The notes: generated by a model not told the origin, from the sequence alone. Shown: positions 31,011 to 40,481, counted from the first letter of the stretch. The stretch is DNA of 64,000 nt from a marine gamma proteobacterium HTCC2143 (GCA_000169075.1 AAVT01000007.1:62001-126000), one strand, 5' to 3'. Program-made: numbers and translations.

Positions 31011-32123
31011 GTGTCGATTAAATATTTTGATCATTTACCCCAGCTCAAAACCATTCGCAGCGAGATTGATAGCCGCTTTGCATCAATTTTCCAGAACGGC
31101 CAATTTGTGCAGGGCCCCGAAGTGAGGGAAGTCGAAAGCGCACTAGCCACTTACTTAGGCGTAAAAAACTGCATAAGTACATCTAACGGAACAGATGCCC
31201 TCTTGGTCTCTTTGATGGCTGCTGATATTAAGCCCGGAGATGAAGTCATTACGCCGGGGTTTTCTTATATAGCCGCAGCAGAATCAATCAAACTACTTGG
31301 GGCCATTCCGATCTATATCGATGTGAGTCCTCAAACGTACAATATTGATACAAACTTCATCGCGGCGGCTATTAACCATAAAACCAAAGCAATTGTCGCC
31401 GTGGATCTTTTTGGACAATCAGCAGATTACGATGAAATTTATTCGATCATTGGTGACAACAAGATCGCAGTTATTGAAGATGCCGCGCAAAGTTTTGGCT
31501 CTATTTATAAAAACCGAAAGGTAGGTACCTTGGCCGACATCGCTACTACCAGTTTTTTTCCCACCAAGCCTTTGGGATGTTTTGGCGACGGCGGTGCTAT
31601 CTTTACTAATAATAATAAGCTTGCTGAAATTATTCGTGAAATAACCTCACACGGGCAAAAGAAAAAATACCAGCATGTGAGAGTCGGTATTAATGGCAGA
31701 CTAGACACACTTCAAGCAGCAGTATTATTAGCAAAACTCCCTCACTTTGACGACGACATTGATCATCGTCGGCAAGCTGCAAGAAGGTACGATGAGCTGG
31801 TAGCTCACTATTTGTCACCTTGGGAGGTTGGCCCGCCGCAGGTGGCAGATCACAATCAATCCGTCTATGCTCAGTATACTCTTCAAGTCAATAAGCGAGA
31901 TGAGATTCAACATTATCTGGCCCAGAGAGGGATACCAACGGCAATACACTACCCGACACCCATTTATTCCCAGTGGGGTGAATCCAATGTTAGTCATCTA
32001 CCGGTTACTGAAAAATTATGCCTATCTGTAATCAGCCTGCCTTTCTACCCGTCTATACCTGAAGATCAGCAGGTAATTGTGATAAAAACCATGGCCGATG
32101 CTTTATCGGTGCTGATCGACTAG
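31011..32123 (+). CDS. wbpE: UDP-2-acetamido-2-deoxy-3-oxoglucuronate aminotransferase (WlbC/WbpE)
   Basis: This DegT/DnrJ/EryC1/StrS-type PLP aminotransferase puts the amino group on C3 of the keto sugar made by WbpB, using glutamate. The protein has 370 residues. It has CISTSNGTDALLVSLMA, PGDEVITPGFSYIAAAE, EDAAQSFGS, the PLP-binding Lys186 in FFPTKPLGCFGDGGAIF, and the C-terminal IPTAIHYPTPIY. The GTG start directly follows the acetyltransferase stop, so the three genes form one translational block. Confidence 0.93.
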   Translation: MSIKYFDHLPQLKTIRSEIDSRFASIFQNGQFVQGPEVREVESALATYLGVKNCISTSNGTDALLVSLMAADIKPGDEVITPGFSYIAAAESIKLLGAIPIYIDVSPQTYNIDTNFIAAAINHKTKAIVAVDLFGQSADYDEIYSIIGDNKIAVIEDAAQSFGSIYKNRKVGTLADIATTSFFPTKPLGCFGDGGAIFTNNNKLAEIIREITSHGQKKKYQHVRVGINGRLDTLQAAVLLAKLPHFDDDIDHRRQAARRYDELVAHYLSPWEVGPPQVADHNQSVYAQYTLQVNKRDEIQHYLAQRGIPTAIHYPTPIYSQWGESNVSHLPVTEKLCLSVISLPFYPSIPEDQQVIVIKTMADALSVLID

Positions 32124-32170
32124 AAAACCAAAGCGCCGTTTGAGACACGCCCGAACATGGATCAAGCCCT

Positions 32171-33268
32171 ATGATTAAATTACTGACAGTACTGGGAGCC
32201 CGCCCTCAGTTTGTTAAAGCGTCCAGCTTAAGTCGTCAGATCGCACAGTGTGCCGACATTAATGAGACCATATTGCACACCGGCCAGCATTATGACAAGA
32301 ACATGTCAGAGATTTTCTTTTCGGAACTGCAATTGCCACACCCTCATCACCAGCTCCATATCGGTTCCGGTAGCCACGCTCAGCAAACAGCCGGCATGCT
32401 CACAGGAATAGAAGCCATATTGCTAGAACAACCTTTTGATATGGTTGTCGTCTATGGGGACACAAACTCAACAATCGCCGGAGCCCTGGCCGCTGCCAAG
32501 CTCAAAATTCCGGTTGCCCATATCGAGGCGGGGTTGCGTTCATTCAACATGAAAATGCCTGAAGAAATCAATCGATTACTAACTGACCAAATATCCAATA
32601 TTCATTTCTGTCCCAGCGAAACGGCAGTCGGCCATCTAAGGGATAATGGTATCCAAGGACCATATGTTACTAACTCTGGTGATATCATGCTGGATACACT
32701 ACTTCACTATCGAGCAATAGCTCTTTCCCGGCAGCATTTTATCGATGACTTTTTCCTTAATGAAAAACCCTATCTACTGGTTACTTTTCATCGAGCTGAG
32801 AACACCGACAATCTCGAACAATTAGCACGAATCTGTCAAAACTTATTTGAACTGGCCAACAGCTCACGGCTAATTATTCCTTTGCATCCAAGAACTCGCC
32901 ATGCTCTGGAAGAAATTAACCTGCTGGATCAGCTCTGCTCAGTTTGCGAAGTTGTCGAACCAGTAGGGTTCATTGAGATGATTGCCTTAATAAATTTTTC
33001 CAACATGGTAATTACTGACTCTGGCGGCCTACAAAAAGAAGCATTTTTTCTGGGAAAATCGTCCATAGTTATGCGCGATCAAACCGAATGGGCCGAACTC
33101 GTCAAATTGCGAGCGGCTATATTGTGGACGGAACAATCAGAGTGTAGCCTGACAATGTCAGTGCAACAATCCAGGGACAGAAAAATACTAGAAGGCAACC
33201 CCTATGGAGATGGTAACTGTTCATCAATGATCACTGACACCATTCGCAAGTACTTCGCCGATGTCTAA
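32171..33268 (+). CDS. wbpI: UDP-GlcNAc(3NAc)A 2-epimerase, WecB/WbpI family
   Basis: This non-hydrolysing UDP-sugar 2-epimerase has 365 residues with the GT-B-like fold. It has TVLGARPQFVKASSLSRQI, LHTGQHYDKNMSEIFF, VVYGDTNSTIAGALAAAKLKIPVAHIEAGLRSFN, PEEINRLLTDQIS, TFHRAENTDN and TDSGGLQKEAFFLGK. Following wbpB/D/E it most likely makes UDP-ManNAc3NAcA from UDP-GlcNAc3NAcA rather than acting on UDP-GlcNAc. That substrate choice is inferred from context. It overlaps the next gene by eight bases. Confidence 0.9.
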   Translation: MIKLLTVLGARPQFVKASSLSRQIAQCADINETILHTGQHYDKNMSEIFFSELQLPHPHHQLHIGSGSHAQQTAGMLTGIEAILLEQPFDMVVVYGDTNSTIAGALAAAKLKIPVAHIEAGLRSFNMKMPEEINRLLTDQISNIHFCPSETAVGHLRDNGIQGPYVTNSGDIMLDTLLHYRAIALSRQHFIDDFFLNEKPYLLVTFHRAENTDNLEQLARICQNLFELANSSRLIIPLHPRTRHALEEINLLDQLCSVCEVVEPVGFIEMIALINFSNMVITDSGGLQKEAFFLGKSSIVMRDQTEWAELVKLRAAILWTEQSECSLTMSVQQSRDRKILEGNPYGDGNCSSMITDTIRKYFADV

Positions 33269-34319
33269 AGACCGGCCCGTAGTTGCCTTTTTTCCTGCAC
33301 ATCCTGCTCAGTTGTGGCTAATGAATTCTGTTGTCACTGCCCTTGGAGAGAGAATAACGGCAGTTTGGGTACTGCGCGACAAGGACGTTTTGATCGACAT
33401 TGCCAATCGACTCAATATTGAATATGTCGTCATATCCAGAGCCAAAACCGGGCTCTTAGGCAATATGCTGGAACTTCTAGCCAATACCATTCGCGCTGTT
33501 CGTTTGACGAAAAAATACAAGATAAATTTGTGGTTCACGAAGTATGGCGCAGGTAATATTGCAAGCGTATTGTGTGGTCGGAGCTCAATATCCTTCAACG
33601 ACGACGATATTGATATCGTTCCTTTGATAGCGATTACCAGCTACCCGTTTGCCAAAAAAATACTGGCCCCCCGCTGGGTTAGAATGGGGCGATTTGACCA
33701 AAAAACTATCCGATTTAACGCCTCCAACGAGCTGGTTTATTTACACCCTAAACGATTTTCGCCAGACTATGAGAAACTGAAAGCACTTAATATTAATGAT
33801 GACCAACCCTTTATCCTAATTAGAATGTCAGCACTGGACGCGCATCATGATGTTGGAATTCGAGGACTATCTGAACAATTCCTTGAAACAATGATCAACC
33901 GCTACCAAAACACCCATCAGCTGTTTATTTCAAGTGAAAAACCTCTGTCCGACATATTCTCAAAATATCATCTGCGCAACAATGTTGACGATATTCATCA
34001 CGTATTACACGCAGCAGCATGCATTGTGACAGACAGTTTGAGCATGGCTCTGGAGGGCGCGATTCTCGGCACCGCATCGGTCAGGCTAAGTGATTTTGGC
34101 TTACAGGTATCTGCATTCAAAGCGATAGAAAAATATGAACTGATCTACAACCTTGCTCCCGACGAAACTGAAGCAGCTATCGCTGCCATTGACCAGGTGT
34201 TGAAATACGACGCTTCAGGCGAAATAAGCCGCAGAAGTAAAAATTTGATTGATGAGCTGGAAGACCCACTCCCCTATTTCACTGACACTATTTTGGATCA
34301 ACTCGAGCGGGGGCACTGA
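33261..34319 (+). CDS. DUF354 family protein, putative GT-B glycosyltransferase
   Basis: This 352-residue protein has the two-domain look of a GT-B enzyme. The N-terminal half has VVAFFPAHPAQLWLMNSVVTALGER, KTGLLGNMLELLANTIRAV and SISFNDDDIDIVPL. The C-terminal half has FILIRMSALDAHHDVG and DDIHHVLHAAACIVTDSLSMALEGAILGTASVR, the latter resembling a nucleotide-sugar binding segment. DUF354 proteins commonly occur in polysaccharide clusters. The acceptor and sugar are unknown. It overlaps the epimerase gene and is the last gene of the plus-strand wbp-like operon. Confidence 0.78.
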   Translation: MSKDRPVVAFFPAHPAQLWLMNSVVTALGERITAVWVLRDKDVLIDIANRLNIEYVVISRAKTGLLGNMLELLANTIRAVRLTKKYKINLWFTKYGAGNIASVLCGRSSISFNDDDIDIVPLIAITSYPFAKKILAPRWVRMGRFDQKTIRFNASNELVYLHPKRFSPDYEKLKALNINDDQPFILIRMSALDAHHDVGIRGLSEQFLETMINRYQNTHQLFISSEKPLSDIFSKYHLRNNVDDIHHVLHAAACIVTDSLSMALEGAILGTASVRLSDFGLQVSAFKAIEKYELIYNLAPDETEAAIAAIDQVLKYDASGEISRRSKNLIDELEDPLPYFTDTILDQLERGH

Positions 34320-34720
34320 ATCAGTAGAACCACATACAACAACGCCAAACTTTCCCCTAGTAAAGGCGTAAGCGTAGCTAACAATCCAGCCTCTCTCACT
34401 TCTAAACCTGCGGAGGAAAATTGCGAGCTACCCACGCAGGCCCGAAAGATAACAGATTGCGTCTATATACAAAAACCAATGAGGGTCGGAAAGCGCTGAA
34501 CGCTGAAAAGGCCCGGGCGCCACTAATTGATGTTCGATATTTATACAGTAGGGTATTAATCGTAGCTTGTGGATTGCCGTTAGCCTAGATTTTGTAGTAG
34601 ATTGATAGAAACTGAGGAAGGTTTTATTCCTTCCTATACTCACCGACGATTGGTTTATATAATCAGACAACTTACGGCTTTGTAAAACGAATACCTACAA
34701 TATTCTATACTGGAAGAGTA
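34320..34720. other. non-coding stretch after the DUF354 gene
   Basis: About 400 bases without a credible gene. A frame of about 80 codons on the minus strand (34428-34670) has no recognisable domain or ribosome binding site and is probably chance. The region may be decayed sequence left by an insertion. Confidence 0.5.
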
Positions 34721-34846
34721 GTGCCGGCACAGGGCTAAGGCCCAATAGAGCGGCCATTTTAGAACCATCGATACCCCGTGGGCGAAAGCCCATTTTAGAT
34801 ATGGGGACTAGGCAATTGGCTAAGGCTTTTTATTAGGGATAAGCCT
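34721..34846 (+). ncRNA. candidate structured leader RNA before the GT4 gene
   Basis: The stretch has stacked hairpins: GTGCCGGCAC palindrome (34721-34730); GGGC-TAAG-GCCC (34732-34743); CCCCGT (34774-34779) pairing with ATGGGG (34801-34806) around an inner GGGC-GAAA-GCCC with a GNRA-type tetraloop (34780-34791); and AGGCTT (34823-34828) with AAGCCT (34841-34846). The 10-base word CCATTTTAGA occurs twice, 36 bases apart (34754-34763, 34790-34799). No known riboswitch class was recognised. It could also be the remnant of a mobile element end. Confidence 0.35.
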
Positions 34847-34919
34847 GAGAAAAAACGAAATAATATCCCACAATGGGAAGCAGCCCAAAGGGTTCAGTTT
34901 GCGAGGAAAAGCCCAGCTA

Positions 34920-36095
34920 ATGGAGAGGAAAAAAAGTGTTCTTGTTTTAGCTCACAGCTACGCCTCTTTTGTTAAGGATCAGGTTGAATCCTTTTCTCAT
35001 CATTTTTCTCAGGTTACGGTTTTGGTACGGCTTAACCCCTTGGCTGAAATCGCAAGCTTCATTCCTATCGAAAAGGCTAAGCCCTTCCAGCGTAAAGAAA
35101 AAATTGATCTTAGCTCTATTCCTGAGAATATAAAGGTGATTCCCCTACCTATTTTCTACCTTCCTTTTGCCAAGAGTTATCTAAAGCTAGGGGAGCAGCA
35201 TTTTAAAAAAGCTCTACGGGCAATAGAACGGCATCAAATTCAATTCGATTTGATTTACTGCCATTTTGTCTGGTCGGCGGGTTACGCCGGAGCCCGTCTA
35301 AAAGAGACCTTTCATAAGCCTCTCGTCGTAACAGGTCACGGTTACGATGTCTATTCCCTTCCTTTCAAAAATGAACATTGGAGATACCAAATTACTTGGA
35401 CCTTGAATCAGGCAGACCAAGTGATTACGGTGAGCCAAAGTAATAGAAACATTTTGCGCTCCTTAGACATTAGCTGCCCCATTGAGGTGATTCCTAATGG
35501 GGTGAGTAAAAGCTTATTTGAAGTACAAGACCAAGCAGCATGTAGAAGAGAATTGGCAATGCCGCAAGACCAAAAAATCATTTTGGCCATCGGCAACCTT
35601 TTACCTATCAAGGGACATGAGCTTTTGATTTCTGCGTTTGACTTAGTAGATCAAGAGCAGCGAAGTTGTCACTTGGTCATCATTGGGAGTGGCGAATGCC
35701 TGCCTCTCCTAAAAAAGCAGGCCAGCCAACTGGGGTTAGCAGATAAAATCACCTTCACTGGGGCCATAGCTCATGACCAATTGCAGACATGGATAAATGG
35801 GGCGGACTTGTTAGCCATGCCGAGTAAGAAAGAGAGTTTTGGAGTGGTACAGATTGAGGCTCTAGCCTGCGGGGTGCCTGTAGTAGCGACAAAAAACGGG
35901 GGCAGTGAAGAAATCATAACCAGTGATACTGTAGGGTACCTTTGTGAAGAGCATACAGCGACCTCATTTTCTAAAAGCTTGCTAAAAGCGTTAAACAAGT
36001 CTTGGGATTCGCAGAAAATTTCCACGTTTGCAGAGCCGTTTCATTGGGAAAACATTAGTGTGAAAATCATGACTAAAATTGATGCTCTCTGCTAA
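34920..36095 (+). CDS. family 4 glycosyltransferase
   Basis: This 391-residue GT-B enzyme probably transfers a sugar during surface-glycan assembly at the inner membrane. The N-terminal domain starts MERKKSVLVLAHSYASFVKDQ and has VVTGHGYDVYSLPF. The C-terminal domain has IEVIPNGVSKSLF, ILAIGNLLPIKGHELLISAF, and the EX7E-type motif in SKKESFGVVQIEALACGVPVVAT followed by NGGSEEII. I prefer the ATG at 34920. A TTG at 34899 is in frame. The base composition is visibly more AT-rich than the flanking genes. It converges on the flippase gene with only five bases between stops. Confidence 0.85.
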   Translation: MERKKSVLVLAHSYASFVKDQVESFSHHFSQVTVLVRLNPLAEIASFIPIEKAKPFQRKEKIDLSSIPENIKVIPLPIFYLPFAKSYLKLGEQHFKKALRAIERHQIQFDLIYCHFVWSAGYAGARLKETFHKPLVVTGHGYDVYSLPFKNEHWRYQITWTLNQADQVITVSQSNRNILRSLDISCPIEVIPNGVSKSLFEVQDQAACRRELAMPQDQKIILAIGNLLPIKGHELLISAFDLVDQEQRSCHLVIIGSGECLPLLKKQASQLGLADKITFTGAIAHDQLQTWINGADLLAMPSKKESFGVVQIEALACGVPVVATKNGGSEEIITSDTVGYLCEEHTATSFSKSLLKALNKSWDSQKISTFAEPFHWENISVKIMTKIDALC

Positions 36096-36100
36096 AAGAC

Positions 36101-37570
36101 TTAATTCTTCATCACCAAGGCAAGTAAATTCTTGCCCTCATGAAATTCATCCTTGCCCAGTAAACCTAATATAATCAATAACAGCAACCCACTAGCCAGT
36201 GAGACTGGCAGTAGTTGGTAAACGGGAACTCCAATAGCGTAAAGTTGAAATATTCCTGCCCCTAAGCAAGACAATAGAAACTGCATCACTAAAACGTAGT
36301 AAGGTAAATGGGCTTGTAGTTCTTTGACGCTGTAAAAACCGAAGATTGCCGTGGCTACAACCAAGGAACAACTGGTGGCGATGGCCGCCCCTTCTGCCCC
36401 TAGGTTAGGAACTAAGGCGATGTTTAAAACTAAATTTGTGCCCAACACTCCGAGGATCATCTTCACCGCATTTTCAGGTTTACCAATACTGCTAGAAGGA
36501 GCGCTGCCAATCATGGTAATGCAGGAAAAAAGCAAAGAGCCAGGGAGTAAATAGTATAAAGGAAATAAAGCTCCCTGCATTTCAGGCTGATTGGGGTATA
36601 ATACGTCAATGGCAAACTCTGCGATTGCAGCAAGCCCTAGCCCAAAAAGGAAAAAGAAGGGCGCAGCCAGGACCACTAAGCGAGTTAAGATATCTTGGAT
36701 TCGATTAAAATCTTTTTGCTGAAATAATTTCACAAATAGAGGGTTGGTAACTCTCTGAATTGCTCCCGCGAACACCCAGATGCCACGAGCCATGTTGGCA
36801 GCGAGCGCGTAAACTCCGACCACAGAAGTCGACCAAAAATAACCAATTATCAATACATCCAAACGGGAATTGATGTCGGTTAACGCCCCAGAAAGGCCTG
36901 TTTTCCAACCAAAAGAAAGCAATCCCTTAAATATTGTAAAGCTCGGTAGCCCTAGGGAAAAGTGAGCAAGGATCAAAACAAAAAGCCACAGGAAAATTAG
37001 GCCTTCCACCAACACAAAGCCGTAGGCAATGGAATTCAACTCCCAGTTTGACTGGGCAGCCACCACCAAAAATGTAAAAGTGCCAAGTCCTCTAAAAAGT
37101 TGTGTAAATGCGACAATTTTTAAGTTTCGAATAGCATTAAAAACTCCCACTAAGGTTTTGCTAAGTAAAAACAAAGGGAGAGCCAAACAGAAAATTAAGA
37201 GCATTTCGGCAATAACCGGCTGATTTAGAAAGGTTGCAATATCACCGGAAAACAGAGCTGAAATCCCACCAAACAGCAGGCCTAATGCCAAACTTCCAAG
37301 CAAACTTGTAGAGATGACGGCCCCGTTTTTCGCATCCCTTTTTTCTAGTTTTGCCAGCTCAAAAATGACAGCGGTATGAATACCCAAATTGGCCAGCATA
37401 GAGCCAATAAAATAAACCGAGATAGCCATGGAAAATATCCCAAGGCCATCTCGGCCCCAAGCATTTCCCACGACCACAATATAACCAAGACCAAAAATAA
37501 CGCTAGAGATCGAGCCTAGAAAGGACCAGACTGAGTCCAAAGAAAGTTGTTTTTTTGTGATTTCCGCCAT
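36101..37570 (-). CDS. Wzx-type oligosaccharide flippase (MATE/PST superfamily)
   Basis: This 489-residue polytopic membrane protein has about 12-14 hydrophobic helices throughout, starting SLDSVWSFLGSISSVIFGLGYIVVVGNAWG. The first segment, VVVGNAWGRDGLGIFSMAIS, has the look of polysaccharide exporters of the Wzx/RfbX group. It would flip undecaprenyl-linked glycan across the inner membrane. Polymerase and ligase genes are not recognised beside it. Composition matches the GT4 gene and differs from pilus and housekeeping genes, suggesting acquisition as a pair. Confidence 0.82.
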   Translation of the reverse strand: MAEITKKQLSLDSVWSFLGSISSVIFGLGYIVVVGNAWGRDGLGIFSMAISVYFIGSMLANLGIHTAVIFELAKLEKRDAKNGAVISTSLLGSLALGLLFGGISALFSGDIATFLNQPVIAEMLLIFCLALPLFLLSKTLVGVFNAIRNLKIVAFTQLFRGLGTFTFLVVAAQSNWELNSIAYGFVLVEGLIFLWLFVLILAHFSLGLPSFTIFKGLLSFGWKTGLSGALTDINSRLDVLIIGYFWSTSVVGVYALAANMARGIWVFAGAIQRVTNPLFVKLFQQKDFNRIQDILTRLVVLAAPFFFLFGLGLAAIAEFAIDVLYPNQPEMQGALFPLYYLLPGSLLFSCITMIGSAPSSSIGKPENAVKMILGVLGTNLVLNIALVPNLGAEGAAIATSCSLVVATAIFGFYSVKELQAHLPYYVLVMQFLLSCLGAGIFQLYAIGVPVYQLLPVSLASGLLLLIILGLLGKDEFHEGKNLLALVMKN

Positions 37571-37647
37571 GTGGCCTACTTTTCTTCGCTAAATAAATCT
37601 TACGGTAGTGGCCTAACTTGATAAAGGTTAAATAGAAGTAACTTGGA

Positions 37648-38499
37648 TTACTTTTCGTTTTTATATAATAGTGTCGTTATCTGCTCAGAGATCAAGCCTA
37701 GAATAAATACCAGCATTGAACAGATGAGCAGCAGAGCGCTCATATTAGTAAACCGGCCCATGGAAAAAAATGTGTAACCGTAATACAAGACTCCCACCAA
37801 AAAGAATGCCATCGAAGCGGGGAAAAAGATTTTCAATGGTGAATACAGCGTGCCGACCTTGAAGATTATCAGTAAAAACTTAACACCATCTCTGACTAAA
37901 TTTATATGACTACTGCCTTCGCGCTTAGCCGCCGAGATACTGACGTAATCGACCGCATAACCCGCACGAAAAAAACTCATGGTAATGGTCGTAGGGTACG
38001 AAAAACCGTTAGGCAGCAAATACAAAAATTCCAAAAAAAGCTCTCGTTTTACCGCTCTAAACCCGGAGGTTAAATCTTCTATTTTATGACTGACCACGAA
38101 AGTCGCCAGTTGGTTATATATTTTGTTACCTGCAAAGCGACTGAAGCTTGCCTGCGATGCATTATCGCGAGCACCAACAGCCATATCGTAACCGTCCTCT
38201 AAACTCGCAAGCAGCCGGGGGATGTCATCGGGGTTGTGCTGACCGTCTCCATCTATAAAAACAATGACATCACCGGTCGCGCGTCGAGCCCCCGATTTGA
38301 TAGCCGCACCATTGCCTTTACTGTATTTGTGTACCACCTCAATAACACCGGCACTGGCACAAACTTCCGAGGTGTTATCGGTAGATCCATCATTGACCAG
38401 AATAATTTCAGCGCCCGGCAGTACCGCTCGAACTTTTGCCAGTAAGCCCACGAGTACGGACGCCTCATTTCTTGCAGGTATGACGACAGAAATTTCCAT
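37648..38499 (-). CDS. family 2 glycosyltransferase, DPM1/GtrB-like (polyprenyl-phosphate sugar synthase)
   Basis: This 283-residue GT-A enzyme has MEISVVIPARNEASVL at the N-terminus, NDGSTDNT, and the metal-binding DGDGQ at about residues 83-87. The acceptor region is LTSGFRAVKRELF. Two hydrophobic helices lie at the C-terminus (about 223-245 and 252-272). That layout is typical of enzymes making polyprenyl-phosphate-linked monosaccharides. Its ATG overlaps the stop of the GT-C/TPR gene (TAATG), so the two are coupled and probably supply donor and transferase of one reaction. The sugar is unknown. Confidence 0.85.
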   Translation of the reverse strand: MEISVVIPARNEASVLVGLLAKVRAVLPGAEIILVNDGSTDNTSEVCASAGVIEVVHKYSKGNGAAIKSGARRATGDVIVFIDGDGQHNPDDIPRLLASLEDGYDMAVGARDNASQASFSRFAGNKIYNQLATFVVSHKIEDLTSGFRAVKRELFLEFLYLLPNGFSYPTTITMSFFRAGYAVDYVSISAAKREGSSHINLVRDGVKFLLIIFKVGTLYSPLKIFFPASMAFFLVGVLYYGYTFFSMGRFTNMSALLLICSMLVFILGLISEQITTLLYKNEK

Positions 38500-40481
38500 T
38501 AATTTGCCTTTTTCTCGGGTAGCAGGGCTTCACAACATTCAAAAACCAGCGCTTCTAAGCGCAGCAATTCTTCTAGCTCATCGCTACCAGGTAGATTCTT
38601 CAGCTCTTTTAAATATAGCTCAGCTTTTTCTCTATCGTTCATTTCCAACGCTAAAACTGTCAGATTTCTATAACCAATGACCGTTGGCTTGAGCGCCATC
38701 GCGGCTGCTAATGATTGCATACTTAATGTATATTTATCAAAATGATAGACAAAAGCAGAATAGCTGCTTAGCAAATTACTGCGGGGCCCATCAGTTAACC
38801 ATGTGTTTTCGAAGACCTTGTTAAAGAGGTAGTCTACATCTTGTTGCACAGCGAAACAGCCGTCGCTCTGCGTACAGTTGACGAGTTGACGAAAATAGTC
38901 ATCCGATTCGACTCGATAAGTGCTGTTAGCTAATCGCTCGCCAACTTCAACCAACCACTGCCGAGGAACAATACGGTCGTGCTGAAAGTGGAAAAGTATC
39001 AGTCCCAAGTAGCTTGAAACATATTCATCATCGGCCTCAGCGGCGAGCAACGCATGCTCCTTGCCCTTTTTGTATAACTTAGGATCGTCTAAACCTAACG
39101 TTAATAGCTCGTCCGTGTGGGTCTGAAGATACCAAATACCCATCGCCCATTGTGACCGGGCAGACTTTGGATGTCTTTCAGTTGCAACGGTAATCTGGCT
39201 AAAATAATTTGACCATTCCATTGCTCGCAAAAGAGTCATACTGCCCAAAAAAACAACGATGGCGAACCCCACCGCTGTATAGACACGTTTTCTTATCGCG
39301 AATAGCTCACACATTTTAACCGCGGCAATCAGTAACAATAGAACAATTCCAAAAGACGGTAGATAATTGCGGTGCTCAAATACCAATTCAAGTGGGATCA
39401 CCGTGCCCTCGAGACTGTGGCCAATTAAATAAAACCCAATACCGAATCCTAGCCACGGATATTTGTTTTTAGAAACAACGGCTCCTGTCACTAAAACCAT
39501 ACAGCCAAGCGCAGACCATAGGGTCGAAGCCGGGGATAGCAGGCCCTTGGAGATGGCAATATCATCATGAAACAGCCCATATTGATCGATGCTCGGGAAC
39601 AGTATCCATTGCAGATAGATGAATACCATGCGTGATTCAGTCATCAGGCGCTCGGCTAAATCGAAATTTCTACCCCTATAGCTATTGGCGAACCAATCCT
39701 CGAAGAAATGCAGATAGGTGATACCAAAAACAAGGGTAAAAAATGCGACAACCCAAAATAGCCGAGTATAGAACCGACTCAACCGCTGCGCTGGCAACGG
39801 CGTAGCGCCAAAGAATTCGATCAGTGCGATAAAACCAAAAAACAAAATCGCATTTTCTTTACTCAGAATGCCCAACAGGACCAACCCAAAAATAGCAATC
39901 GGCAGTAGCCATTTGGACAACCCTTTGGAATCTAGCCGTTTGCGCCACAGTAAATATACCCACAGCGCAGCAACGGTAAAAAAGGCGGACAACATGGTCA
40001 TTCGCTGTACCGCATAGAGTACCGTTGATGCATGTAATGGGTGCAGCGCCCAAGTAAGCCCCGTTAATAGCGCCACTGCGGTGACCTGCCTTTCAGTAAA
40101 AATCAATTGCCGACCATCAGTCCAAAAGCGCAGCAGTGAGACGGAGAAACCGGTGACCATTAGCGCATTAATAATATGGATAAACAGATTAGTGACTTTA
40201 TAACTGTAAGCGGACCCATCTAGAAAATGATGCGTCAGTGCAAAGCTCAAAGAAGAGACAGGCCGACCGAGGCCACCAGTGACGCCTCCCTGCCATGCTC
40301 GGTTCAGCGACTCCGATGATAGTTCATTCATCTGAACCGCTTCGTTCAGTTCTATATTGCGCCGATCGTCAAGTATGAAACTCCCGCTCAATCCCGGCTG
40401 ATAGACCAAAACCAGTGTCAATATTGCTATTGCCGTAGCGAACAATATGCCCAATACAACAATTGGACCACTCAATTTCAT
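38499..40481 (-). CDS. GT-C-type membrane glycosyltransferase with C-terminal TPR region
   Basis: The protein has 660 residues. The first membrane helix covers about 6-27, directly followed by a periplasmic loop with an acidic pair Asp38-Asp39 (SFILDDRRNIELN), as in GT-C enzymes. Roughly ten more hydrophobic helices run to about residue 420. A soluble helical tail to the end looks like TPR repeats. The layout resembles TMTC/PMT-like O-glycosyltransferases and pilin glycosyltransferases. The ATG at 40481 has a perfect GGAGG site. It is divergent from pilA, so pilin is the obvious candidate acceptor (inference). Confidence 0.72.
   Translation of the reverse strand: MKLSGPIVVLGILFATAIAILTLVLVYQPGLSGSFILDDRRNIELNEAVQMNELSSESLNRAWQGGVTGGLGRPVSSLSFALTHHFLDGSAYSYKVTNLFIHIINALMVTGFSVSLLRFWTDGRQLIFTERQVTAVALLTGLTWALHPLHASTVLYAVQRMTMLSAFFTVAALWVYLLWRKRLDSKGLSKWLLPIAIFGLVLLGILSKENAILFFGFIALIEFFGATPLPAQRLSRFYTRLFWVVAFFTLVFGITYLHFFEDWFANSYRGRNFDLAERLMTESRMVFIYLQWILFPSIDQYGLFHDDIAISKGLLSPASTLWSALGCMVLVTGAVVSKNKYPWLGFGIGFYLIGHSLEGTVIPLELVFEHRNYLPSFGIVLLLLIAAVKMCELFAIRKRVYTAVGFAIVVFLGSMTLLRAMEWSNYFSQITVATERHPKSARSQWAMGIWYLQTHTDELLTLGLDDPKLYKKGKEHALLAAEADDEYVSSYLGLILFHFQHDRIVPRQWLVEVGERLANSTYRVESDDYFRQLVNCTQSDGCFAVQQDVDYLFNKVFENTWLTDGPRSNLLSSYSAFVYHFDKYTLSMQSLAAAMALKPTVIGYRNLTVLALEMNDREKAELYLKELKNLPGSDELEELLRLEALVFECCEALLPEKKAN

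Noticed and set aside
34365..34378. GGCGTAAGCGTAGC resembling the RfaH ops/JUMPstart element before glycan genes
   Set aside because: It lacks the GGCGGTAG core of ops and lies over 500 bases before the next gene start, so the resemblance is weak.
34428..34670. Open frame of about 80 codons on the minus strand
   Set aside because: No ribosome binding site, no recognisable domain, and composition like non-coding sequence.
34725..34760. Possible cyclic di-GMP-I riboswitch, because GCACAGGGC occurs near the start
   Set aside because: The conserved second half (ACGCAAAGCCTCCGG-type core and tetraloop receptor) is not present, and the stems do not match that architecture.
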